From Branchiostoma floridae (Eukaryota; Chordata; Leptocardii; Amphioxiformes; Branchiostomatidae), in contig NC_049982.1 in the NCBI RefSeq assembly GCF_000003815.2, positions 1,576,666 through 1,640,665 on the forward strand: a stretch of DNA of 64,000 nt, written 5' to 3'. The notes beneath the pieces were generated by a model that was not told where the DNA came from, searched no databases, and saw nothing but the letters and a program-made list of their open reading frames with translations. The translations under genes and the position numbers were made by a program. Shown in pieces: positions 45,793 through 55,563 of the stretch. Numbering within the stretch: the first letter of the stretch is position 1; the number at the start of each line of letters is the position of its first letter.

Positions 45793-48700
45793 CTGAAACA
45801 TATTGTAAATGTATTGTACATGTAGCTGTATTGTATGGTGGTGTAATCAATCAGTGAGTTGATTTTGATTGCTGTAAATTCATTAATACTTCCTCCGGGA
45901 CTCAACATCTAGGTAAAGCCCCCTTTACAAATCAAGAATTTAGCTCGGCCGAGTTGTCAGCGAGCTGTAAATTACGAGGAGCTAGCTATGAGTGCACCCT
46001 GAACATNNNNNNNNNNNNNNNNNNNNNNNNNNNNNNNNNNNNNNNNNNNNNNNNNNNNNNNNNNNNNNNNNNNNNNNNNNNNNNNNNNNNNNNNNNNNNN
46101 NNNNNNTCTTCGTAATCCACAGCTTGCAGACAACTCGGCCGAGCTATTAAAATTCTTGATTTGTAAAGGGGGCTTTAGAAGGAAAATAATTTTTGCGCGC
46201 GGTGTATAATCATAAAGTTCTCGGTTTTAAAAAATCTGTGTAGTACAAATAGAAAACATGGTGTCATGTTTAAATTATGGGTGGTCACCAAGGAACTAAA
46301 TCCACAGCGAACATTCTAAGATTGTTATTCTACTTCTTATTTAAAACAAACTTTTTATTTCTATTTTTTATTTTTTTCAAACTTTATTCAGATAAACAAA
46401 ACAAAAACATACAATACAAGAAAACTTGAACAAGAATATACAAGTGCACATACACTGACAGGTAAGTACTTGCGGTAGTGATATTACAGAAACAGGTATA
46501 AGGTTTATAAAGTTAAAAGAGAAAACAAACTTAAAAGAGAACCTTACCTGCACTATACAGGCCGGGCATCATGTGATACTGCACGTAGTGCTGGAACTCT
46601 CGAGGGCACGTGATACGCTTGTCTTCGGGTACCTGGTGGGGAATATGGCCCTGTGGTTAGAGATGTGACTTGGAATCTATAGGCTCTGGGTTCGAATCCC
46701 AAAATATGCATAATTGGCCTCAATGTTCTTCCTTCAGGAAAGGCACTACACATAATTTTCCTTACTCGACTCGGGTGATGTGAGTACCTAGCTTTGGCAG
46801 GACATGACGTAACGCCAGTAGTTCTGTGTTTGAGTTTAAGAAGAGTCACACTTCGAGCATGTCATGTTAAAGAACCCATCACAATTATTGATAAGAGTAG
46901 AAGTTATTCCCGGTGGCAGTGTGAGTGAATCAGACTTAAAGTCTGGTATTACACACTTCTTCTTACCGTCCAAAACTGGTGTGTTATCGGTTTATCGGTT
47001 ATTACAAACACACAAACAACTAACCAAACAAACCACCAACTTTGTGCGGCCAGGGCGGTGTGCGCACGTCTGCAGGCGGGCGCCAGGACTGGTTGTGTGG
47101 GTAGGGCACGTGTGTTACCGGTCCATGATTAGGAACAAACAAACAAACCACCCACCTTGTGCGGCCAGGGCGGTGTGCGCGCGTCCGCGGGCGGGCGCCA
47201 GGACTGGTTGTGCGGGTAGGGGACGTGTGTTACCGGTCCATGATTAGAAACAAACAAACAAGCAAACAAACAAACAAACAAACCACCCACCTTGTGCGGC
47301 CAGGGCGGTGTGCGCACGTCTACGGGCGGGCGCCAGGACTGGTTGTGCGGGTAGGGGACGTGTGTTACTGGTCCATGACTAGAAACAAACAAACAAACAA
47401 ACAAACCACCCACCTTGTGTGGCCAAGGCGGTGTGCGTACGTCTGCGGGCGGGCGCCAGTACTGGTTGTGCGGGTAGGGGACGTGTGTTACTGGTCCATG
47501 ATTACAAACAAACAAACAAACAAACAAACAAACCACCTTGTGTGGCCAAGGCGGTGTGCGTACGTCTGCGGGCGGGCGCCAGTACTGGTTGTGTGGGTAG
47601 GGCACGTGTGTTACCGGTCCATGATTAGAAACAAACAAACAAACAAACCACCCACCTTGTGCGGCCAGGGCGGTGTGCACACGTCTGCGGGCGGGCGCCA
47701 GGACTGGTTGTGTGGGTAGGGGACGTGTTACCGGTCCATGATTAGAAACAAACAAACAAACAAACAAACAAACCACCCACCTTGTGCGGCCAGGGCGGTG
47801 TGCGCACGTCAGCGGGCGGGCGCCAAGACTGGTTGTGCGGGTAGGGGACGTGTGTTACCGGTCCATGATTAGAAACAAACAAACAAACAAACCACCCACC
47901 TTGTGCGGCCAGGGCGGTGTGCGCACGTCAGCGGGTGGGCGCCAGGACTGGTTGTGCGGGTAGGGGACGTGTGTGCGCGCCTTCTCACGACGCTCCTTCT
48001 TCACGAATTCTGGAATAGATCGCCAAACGATCAATTAAACTACACTGAACTCGAGTATTGGATGGTGGTTCCGAGAAGTCTAACACCTAACCTCTAAATC
48101 TAAAAAAAAAAAAATACGTATTTAGCTTGGCATCCAAACCTATTATAGCTGCCAGGTCTCTTCGTCATTGTCGCGATATTTGTATAAAACTTAAAAGAGC
48201 AAAGAGACTCGGCAACTACAATATGTTTGGAGGACACAGGACTTTGTGGAAATCTTGGTGTCACCCCTCTACAGAGGATGACCTGAGCTGAACTGAATCA
48301 GGCTAGATGAATCAAATCAATAGTAAAAACGGTGGCTTTTTACGTCCCTGACATTCATCCGATTTCGATTTTGTACTCAGACGGGCGAATAGGAGTTTGC
48401 TGATGGATAGGCTATTTTTTCACTTTTCTGAAAGGTGGCTATGTGTAAAACGATTTTACTACCAATACAACAAAGAATGAGTTGACTAAAGGTGCCATTT
48501 GATAGTATTTTCTTGATAAAATCCATGCTAACCCTACCTGGGGTCGGGTACATGGCTTCGAAAGGGATGAGCGGGTCCCCGTCCTTGTAGGGGATGTGGT
48601 GAGGCCAGGGCGGAGTGTAGACCTGAGCCGGCGGTCTCCAGGCCCCTGAGTGCCGAGCTTCCACCAGCTTCAGTCCGCTCTCTGAGCCGGGCAGGGAACG

Positions 48701-51700
48701 TCCTGAGTACGGAAAGGTTTTGTTTTGTTAGAGTGTGTAGGGAATGCGCTGGTCGTCACGGTCACTTCCGATTCTCCAATCTAGTATCCTGTAACATGTA
48801 CCACCCATGCCATACAACCATTCACCAAGACAAACACCGAAAATAATACCTTTTTACAGAGGATATAAAGTCTAAATTATACAAAAGATCTTGACAATCT
48901 TTTGACTCTAGCTAGTGTAAAAAGCCGCTAGGGGGGCTCACACAAACACCTCTTACTCTCTGCCCCAACAGCTATCTACCTTTCAACATATCACGACCAT
49001 AGCATATCCGGAACCTCAAGCTCCGCTGTAAAACCATAACAAGCTGCTAGGTGGGCCAAATTCTAGTCATTTTGAGGTCATATCAAGACCTACTTACGTA
49101 GTAAAAAATACTAAGACAACCTACCACAAACATACATACGAGGGGGGTTCAATAAGTTCTTGGCCTCACCAAGAAATAACAAGCACAACTCAGATTTTCA
49201 GGCACAACTTCATAGTATGAAGTCTTCTATTAATATCCTCCAAATTACAAATCATTGGAGTCATTACTTTCCAGGCATTCGTTTTTTTCTAATTAGAAGG
49301 TAAGTGGCGAGAAAAAGAAGGGTGAAGTGTGATCAGACAATTTGACCTCACACCTCAGGTTGCAGATCAATTGTCCACCTTTTTTTTCGTTATCCCTTAC
49401 CTAACGTTACTGGGTGTCGCCTGCAACATGATGATCACAATAATTTGAATTTTGGTACACATTTATATAAGACTTTATACATGTACGTGGGGTTATCAAT
49501 AAGTCCCCGACTTTACCGAGAAAAAAGAAGCACAGCTCAGATTTCGAAGCATAGATGTCAAGTATAAAGTCTTATATAAATATGTACCAAAATTCAAATT
49601 GTTGTGATCATTACTTTGCAGGCGACACCCAGTAACGTTAGGTGAGGGAGAAGGAAAAAAACGTGGACAATTGACCTGACCTGAGTGTGTGGGTCAATTT
49701 GCGCTGCTGGAAGTTAGAAACCCAATTCTTTTTGCTTGAAATAGGAAGAGAATCATTATCAAACATTTTGACAACGTCTTTTGTTAATTTATGGCATGGG
49801 AAACTAGACCCACACATGTCTGATCACAATTCACACAACTTTTTTCTCGCCACTTACCTTCTAATTTAGGAAAAACGAATGCCTGGAAAGTAATGACTCC
49901 AATGATTTGAAATTTGGAGGATATTGATAAAAGACTTCATACTATGAAGTTGTGCCTGAAAATCTGAGTTGTGCTTGTTATTTCTTGGTGAGGCCAAGAA
50001 CTTATTGAACCCCCCTCGTACACATAGACGTACATACATTCATACATACATACATACAAAAATCGCTACCTAAAACAAACCTTTCTTAGTGAAGGTAACA
50101 TTAGTAATGAGGAGTGCCTTACTCTGCTTGTTGATGTCGTGCATCTTCTGTAGCGCGGCGTGCGCCAACTGTGGCAGCCTGATGACGTCATCAGCACTGT
50201 CCTTCTTCTTCTCCCGCCGTTTCTTCTGCAGCTCCTCCTTCTCCTGCTGCTTCCGCTGATGCTCCTTCTTACGCAGGTTTTCTGGGGGAGGAGAACGTCT
50301 TAAGGATACGTCTCTAGAACTTACAGAAGAGCTATTCTTCAGATGGTCGTGACAAGGAAGACAGACGCTATTTACAGTATTTACAGGTTCAATGTCCTAG
50401 GAAATTCCCCTAGGTCAAAAAGACTTTAACACTGAACCACAGCTTAACGCATTGTCCCAGCAAAGACTGTAAATTTTACAGGTAGAGCCCATATCAGGCA
50501 GGTGTGGGCGCTAACCACTGGACTACCTTACACATTTGTACTGAGACATTCAGCTGTCACAGGATATAAAGGCAAATACCTGTTCAGCTTTTACATAAAA
50601 TTAGTATGGTCATGATATTTGTTTGTTTTTCCTTTTTTTTTTCTTTTGCTTTCGTTTTTTTTTGCCTTTTTTATTTTCTTCTTATGCGCCATCCTTTTCT
50701 TCCTTTAATCATTATCTTGCAAGAGAAAAGCTTTAACACTACTTTCTTGCCTACCCCATAATCATTACACGTTTGCCCAGCGAATGCGTACTCACCTTGA
50801 TAGAGCTCAGGTAACGTCTTGAAGTCTAATGAAGGATAAGACGTCTTCCGTTTAGGCTTCTGTGGAGGCGGCGGTTTCTTGGGAACGTCTGGAAGTTGCG
50901 TCTTGGCGGGCTGGACGCCTCGACCTTTGTACCCGGGGTCACCTAAAGGAGGGGCAGTAAACTTTTAGAGAGGAGATGGTGCCGTTTTATGGCCTAAACG
51001 TTCGCCATGCTGGTGCTCAAAGTTTGTTACCATGCTCCCTAACCACTAACCCTGACCCCTAACCCTAACCCTAACCCTAACCCTAACCATGCTCCCTAAC
51101 TCCCGACCCCAATGAAAACATACCGTGTGGAATTTCGGCAGCACCCGTTGATTAAGTTCTGATAGCTAGCTTATTCTCTTACTCTACCGTGTCCTCTACC
51201 CCTGACCCTATAAACCCTAACCCTAACCCTTACCATGACAGCTAACAAGAACCCTAACCCCGAACCCTAGCCCTACTGAACCCCGAACCATAACCCTAAC
51301 CCTAACCCTAACACCAACCCCAGCCCCAGCCCCAACCCTAAGTCCCCCTAACCCAAATCCCTACACTAACCCTGACGGCTAACCTGTGAACTTTCTGCCG
51401 AACTTGTTGAGGGAGTTTCTGATGGCCAGTTCCTTCTCATACCGTAACCTTGGCCTCTAACCTTAAATCTAACCCTAACCCTAACCCTGACTCCTAACCC
51501 TAACCCTAACCCTAACCCTAACTCCAACCCCTAACTCTTTGAGGTCTCAAAGTCTCAATCCTAATCCTTTGAATAAAAAAAAAAGTTTAAAGAAACAAAA
51601 ACCTGACGGCTAACCTGTGAACTTCCTGCCGAACTTGTTGAGGGAGTTCCTGATGGCCAGTTCCTTCTCGTAGGACGGCCGGAGTTTCCGGAAGTCCGCC

Positions 51701-54700
51701 TGCTGCATGAACGGTGCATCCTGGGGAGGGCCTGCTGGCAGCACCTGCACTTCGTACTTACTCCGCCGGAGGTCGCCCTTAGGCTGGGGGTGATCGGGAG
51801 GGCTGTTGGAAACGGGGAAAGTTAAATATGATTGACATTTATGAAAACAACGAATGATGCAGCGGACCTCATCCCACCAAATATATCTCGCAGTGATTCT
51901 TGGTAGGCAAATATAAGAGACATCTTTTTTTCGCTTCCAATATGACTATATGGCCTCCAACAGACCTTTCCACGGGTGTATCGATCGTAGAATTCGGCTA
52001 CAAAGACCGAAGCGGGAAGTCATAAGCGGGAATGTTACATGTCATCCTCCGAAGCTAACTGTACTCCTCCGGAATCTATCACTTTAGGAATTCCGAAAAA
52101 ATTCCACTACTTTTTTTACCAACATGTAAACCTGGGTAAATGCTGCTGAGCTACGGCATACAGTCATTGCTAGCTCCTATAAACATAGGTGAACCGTGCC
52201 ATGATACCAGGGCACTTGACCAGAGGAACATGTAACATTGATAGTAAACAAAGTGGGTGGGTACAACACACGAGTGGCTGCGCTTAGCCCTACTCGGGTT
52301 TCTACTGCCGCGACAATATGTACGTAACAATATACCTGAAAATCAGTCTGGTAAGCCTCACAATCATATCCCGCGTTTCATGATAATCCAGGCGTGCTGG
52401 TTGCGCAATTGCACGGAAGGACATAACTATCTTCCTCCATCCTTCCCTATCCTCCATATTCCGCGTTTATAGGCAAACAATCAGTAGCCTGAGTACCATC
52501 CGTATTCTACCGGGGCTGCTTACACTCGCTACCCCTAAAACATTTTAGGGAAGTGAGTGTAAGGAGCCCCGGTAGAAATAGGATGGTACCCAGGCTAAAC
52601 AATCAGAGGGCTTTTACGTTTTAAATAGCACAACCTGTTTCTGCCCATACGTCTATCTTAAAGTACAACGAAGGTAATCCTCGTCAAAATTTTGAATATC
52701 TCGCTCGTAGCTTACATGGGGATATCCACCCTCATAGCTGTGGTCACAGTTCATCCTTGTTTTTTTTCTCACCGCTTAACTTTTGATTTTGAAAAGAACG
52801 TGGACTGGAAAGTGATGACGTGATTTTTTCGCCGGGAGTTTTTCCCCTGTAGGTTGCCCTGTTTCATAACATCTAAGTCTCTCCATGCATGCTCGTATCG
52901 AGTTAGCTAGCAGGGAGTATGAATAACGCGACAAACTAACTTGAGTGCCTCCCACGCCAGCGTCTTGTCCCAACAACTACTGGTATAGGAATATGAATAT
53001 GAAGGAGGAATGTTTGAAAGACAGCTCAGCCCAAACAGCTACAAGTCTTAGAAGAAACCCACCTGCCTTATTCCGAAAGTGGCCAGGGTTACAATGGTTA
53101 TAATATTGAAGCTCCAATATTGACCACAATGAGTGAGAGCGTACTGCGAACGTCTAGCTACAACTGTTTTGGAATAGAAAGGACAGGGGAGGGCACACGG
53201 CTGCGGACCCACATCTCCTACTCCGAAATGATACCGACATTGATACAAACAGCACCCAAAGTCCCACCTTGCCAGACCGTAGTCCACGCGCCTCACGCCA
53301 AACAAGAAACCTTCCAGAAACGACCACTGGAACACCTCCCCGAAATTCATTCTTCCTCAAGGCGGCGCGTCCTTTTCTTAAAGAGTTTTGTGGGCGCGTT
53401 GCTAGCCAGGCGGCCAGGTTTGTTATTATAGAAGCGCCTTCATGTTTTGTACACCTGCGGTGTTTGTGCGACTTTGTCAACACGGCGGCGCTCAGGTCGG
53501 TGTTACCGGAAATCCTCCGGGTTGGGCCGCCGGCCAGGGCAGCTACAACACGGTGGTGAAGTTCCGCTTTGTGCCGAATTTTACGATCCGTACCCCCGAA
53601 GGAAGGCCTTGTGGAAGCTAATGGTTAGTGGTATTATGTACCATGTACTCTAAGCACTGATTAGTAAAAACTTCAGTTTACTATATCTTGCAAACCTGGG
53701 AAACCACCTGTAAACGCTTATTCCACGGTCACGCTGTGACCGCCAGACGACCGAATTTGTCAGATCGCTCAACAAATGTGCATGGATAAAGAACGATTCT
53801 AAACGTTTGTCGTATTTTGTTGTCTTTTAAATAATACTTTTACATCTTACTCAAGCTATTGATACCATATTCTAATTGTGGAATCAAGAGCTCGAGTCAC
53901 ACATTTCCGATTTGCTCAGCGTCTGCCGTCTACTGGGGTGCCTAAGTGTTTATGCAACATTTTCGAAATACACACGATTGATACATGCGATACTATCAGT
54001 AAATCTCGTATGAATTCCGTGACATTCGTATGAATAATCAGAAACCTCAAATGTTGAATAATTCCGGAAACAGGACCTCAAATTTCACAGTTTTAATCAA
54101 TATGTCTGCCAGGTATTAATATCTCACACCAGGAAGGGCCTCTTCTATATTTCCGACAATTGTAGTTGTATAATAATATTGTCCATCTCTTTAGATACGT
54201 AGTAGCAATCGAGAAATAGCAAATAATCAGCCAAAATCCTGACGTCCAAGGAGTCTATGACGGAAACCAGGGAAGAGGTCAACACGGCTGTATGGTAAGC
54301 TCGGGATTAAGGGCCTTTGCTTTGTTCACTTATTTTGACTCCTTTGTCGCTCCGATAAAATTGTTATTGTAATCCTGTTAGCGCGGCCTGGAAGGCTCTG
54401 GCCCATACTCAACCTCTTTTCCCACTGTAAAATGATAGCATCATGTAGACTAACTAGGGTCTAACTCCACAGCTGAATCTGAAAGATACACACGCTACAC
54501 TGTATCGCTAACGTTATACTCTCAAAGCAGAGGTCGAATCGCGTAGATATAGTACTGTAATTCTTGCGTCTGGAAATTATAGCATTTTGGGGAAAATGGA
54601 GTAACTCGCGTCACTTAATTTTAGCCGTGTGAAGGAGGCGCTAAATTTTCAGTCGGATCACTCGGATGTGTGAAAAAAAATTGTCGGAAATATTACACAG

Positions 54701-55563
54701 CTAAGAGGAGCGGCTGTGTAATTTTTCCGACTACTACTATATCTACGCGACTCAACCTCTGCTTGGAGAGTACTAACGTTATTCTGTAGTGTTGACATAC
54801 GTTGTTTGTTGTTCTACACGCTCAGCACCCTGTCCAAATAAATACGCCGTATTTCTTTATACAGTCAAACTAGTACGCGTACAGTCTGGAACAAGCGTCT
54901 GTATCTTTTCAAAGTCTGTCAGCGCGTGATCGTCGTAAACTGAGGACACGAAGTCTTCGTAAAACCGTGTCTAGCTTTGATTCAGATGTCTTGTAATGGA
55001 AAAGGTTATCTTTAAGGCGTTTGTCGGTGGTGGTGGTTGGTTCTGTTACTGGTTTCTTGATAATCTACTTGAACACAAAATGCTACACTACCTAGAACGA
55101 ATTTGGCCACACCGAAAGAAAATCCATCTAATTTTATCCCCGTCTTCAGGAGTCGAGAAAAATATGTCTTGACTTAAGTCATAGCCTTGTATACCCCTGT
55201 CACAGTATGTAAGATCGACAGGGGTTTGCTCGTATTTTCCACCTGAAAAACATCGCTATCACATATAAGACATACTTTGTATCTTGTACGATTGTAGTGC
55301 AATAAAGTTATTATCATAAGCGAGGCTCGGGCGACCGCCGCAGAATCGTCGTCCGATCGATTTTCGCCAAATGTGACAGGGGTAGTACGACAGTACATGG
55401 AATCACATTCAGGTTTTTGTCTACAAATTCAGTTGGCAAAATAAGATATATCTCATCATGCAGAATCTACAGAAGAAGCTGTTTCTTACCTTTTAGCGTC
55501 TTTGGGTGGCACGTAGAAGAAATCTCCGAGAAACGTCCGGTTAAACTTGGTGTTAGGATACAT
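45665..55563 (-). CDS. Eight-exon gene for an uncharacterised 351-residue basic, proline-rich protein
   Basis: I do not recognise the family. Exons on the minus strand are 55563-55490, 51802-51615, 50942-50796, 50281-50123, 48702-48538, 48009-47900, 46632-46548 and 45792-45665. Every join keeps phase (2,1,1,1,1,0,1) and the total is 1,056 bases, 352 codons including the stop, which strongly supports the model. The protein has no signal peptide or membrane segment. It contains a proline/lysine stretch (VPKKPPPPQKPKRK), a charged helix rich in K, E, Q and R (LRKKEHQRKQQEKEELQKKRR), and a WRPPA-V-TPPWPH motif occurring twice, in exons 5 and 6. The extended basic, aromatic-proline pattern recalls structural proteins of axonemal microtubules, but that is only an impression. 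The first exon begins 5 bases after a possible acceptor, so a 5' UTR exon may lie upstream. Confidence 0.82.
45914..46177. mobile_element. Foldback MITE interrupted by an assembly gap
   Basis: TAAAGCCCCCTTTACAAATCAAGAATTTAGCTCGGCCGAGTTGTC is mirrored by GACAACTCGGCCGAGCTATTAAAATTCTTGATTTGTAAAGGGGGCTTTA. N run 46007-46106 lies in the loop. It occupies the last intron of the minus-strand gene. Confidence 0.88.
46548..46632 (-). CDS. Exon 7 of the 351-residue protein gene
   Basis: Acceptor ATTCCCCACCAG, donor GTAAGG; phase 0 in, phase 1 out. It encodes VPEDKRITCPREFQHYVQY then HMMPGLYSA. A tRNA-derived SINE begins only about 10 bases upstream of the exon, so part of the 3' splice signal is SINE sequence. 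Confidence 0.85.
46643..46870 (+). mobile_element. tRNA-derived SINE abutting a splice acceptor
   Basis: ATGGCCCTGTGGTTAGAGATGTGACTTGG (box A region), GGGTTCGAATCCC (perfect box B), body to about TTAAAGAACCCATC. It starts about 10 bases from exon 7 on the other strand. Confidence 0.78.
47041..47900 (-). repeat. Minisatellite of about 120 bp carrying repeated micro-exons
   Basis: Seven further copies of the 3' half of exon 6 plus the start of its intron. Donors end near 47041, 47156, 47290, 47412, 47535, 47656 and 47781. Units are joined by CAAA-type tetranucleotide runs of varying length. Each copy keeps an AG (AACCAG) followed by 48 bases reading SWRPPADVRTPPWPHK (YW in two copies) and a GT donor (GTGGGT in most; GTTGGT in the last copy). 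No copy has a stop in that frame, so each could act as a phase 0-0 exon. Confidence 0.88.
47900..48009 (-). CDS. Exon 6 of the 351-residue protein gene: founder of a micro-exon minisatellite
   Basis: Acceptor CTATTCCAG before 48009, donor GTGGGT after 47900; phase 1 in, phase 0 out. It encodes EFVKKERREKARTHVPYPHN then QSWRPPADVRTPPWPHK. Only this copy has the unique 5' part (48009 to about 47975) with a real phase-1 acceptor; seven partial copies of its 3' half follow at lower coordinates. Confidence 0.85.
48123..48238. mobile_element. Imperfect hairpin MITE
   Basis: TAGCTTGGCATCCAAACCTATTATAGCTGCCAGGTCTCTT is partly mirrored by AAGAGACTCGGCAACTACAATATGTTTGGAGG. Ends resemble the 17888 family. 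Confidence 0.6.
48538..48702 (-). CDS. Exon 5 of the 351-residue protein gene: first WRPPA-TPPWPH motif
   Basis: Acceptor CCGTACTCAG, donor GTAGGG; phase 1 in and out. It encodes GSESGLKLVEARHSGAWRPP, then AQVYTPPWPHHIPYKDGD and FEAMYPTP. The motif recurs in exon 6. Confidence 0.88.
49139..50018. mobile_element. Large mariner-like foldback element with TA target duplication
   Basis: CGAGGGGGGTTCAATAAGTTCTTGGCCTCACCAAGAAATAACAAGC at the left and its inverse at 49975-50018 are near-perfect; arms extend about 190 bases. TA flanks both ends, as in mariner/Tc1 insertions. Inside lies a second inverted pair around CTAACGTTACTGGGTGTCGCCTGCA (49400) and TGCAGGCGACACCCAGTAACGTTAG (49617). No transposase frame survives. 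Confidence 0.85.
50123..50281 (-). CDS. Exon 4 of the 351-residue protein gene: charged helix
   Basis: Acceptor TCCTCCCCCAG, donor GTAAGG; phase 1 in and out. It encodes a highly charged stretch of lysine, glutamate, glutamine and arginine likely to be a single long helix, then DSADDVIRLPQLAHAALQK. Confidence 0.88.
50796..50942 (-). CDS. Exon 3 of the 351-residue protein gene
   Basis: Acceptor CCTTTAG, donor GTGAGT; phase 1 in and out. It encodes DPGYKGRGVQPAKTQL followed by the polyproline-lysine stretch and SYPSLDFKTLPELYQ. Confidence 0.88.
51030..51545 (-). repeat. Interstitial telomere-like CCCTAA repeats with embedded exon copies
   Basis: Runs of CCCTAA, the vertebrate/deuterostome telomere unit, lie at about 51056-51090, 51205-51330 and 51470-51530 inside intron 2 of the minus-strand gene. 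Between them is a near-perfect copy of the last 58 bases and donor of exon 2 (51384-51441), differing only synonymously, and a badly decayed copy near 51124-51195. Confidence 0.85.
51615..51802 (-). CDS. Exon 2 of the 351-residue protein gene
   Basis: Acceptor CCCCGTTTCCAACAG before 51802 and donor GTTAGC after 51615. It encodes SPPDHPQPKGDLRRSKYEV, then a segment ending YEKELAIRNSLNKFGRKFT. A second AG at 51784 would give phase 0 and not fit exon 1. The 3' part of this exon is copied twice in the next intron. Confidence 0.85.
52485..52597. mobile_element. Hairpin MITE (TAGCCTGRGTACC ends)
   Basis: TAGCCTGAGTACCATCCGTATTCTACCGGGGCTGCTTACACTC is mirrored by GAGTGTAAGGAGCCCCGGTAGAAATAGGATGGTACCCAGGCTA. 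A one-arm trace is at 1193-1212. Confidence 0.88.
52600..55185. other. Intron 1 of the minus-strand gene, nothing recognised beyond a mariner fragment
   Basis: 52745-52820 matches the interior of the mariner-like elements (CACAGTTCATCCTTG...CTGGAAAGTGATGACG). The GC-rich stretch at 53270-53620 opens frames on both strands without recognisable features. Confidence 0.45.
55190..55384. mobile_element. MITE, inverted second copy of the 43357 family
   Basis: ATACCCCTGTCACAGT...GTGCAATAAAGTTATTATCATAAGCGAGGCTCGGGCGA...GAATCGTCGTCCGATCGATTTTCGCCAAATGTGACAGGGGTA. It lies just past exon 1 of the minus-strand gene. Confidence 0.82.
55490..55563 (-). CDS. Exon 1 (start) of the 351-residue protein gene
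   Basis: ATG at 55563-55561 reads MYPNTKFNRTFLGDFF then YVPPKDAKR, with donor GTAAGA after 55490 and phase 2 out. Just upstream is TCTCTTGTCCCAG, a good acceptor, so the ATG probably lies near the start of the second transcribed exon. Phase 2 matches the acceptor TTTCCAACAG of the next exon. Confidence 0.72.

Noticed and set aside
47129-47776. A 215-codon minus-strand frame
   Set aside because: It reads straight through the exon 6 minisatellite including the CAAA-type intron spacers (VCLFVCLFV stretches), so it is not one exon; only the 48-base micro-exon parts are of interest.
53048-53653. Several overlapping 70-110-codon frames on both strands
   Set aside because: No conserved motif, no phase-compatible splice partners, and lying inside intron 1 of the minus-strand gene; composition effect.
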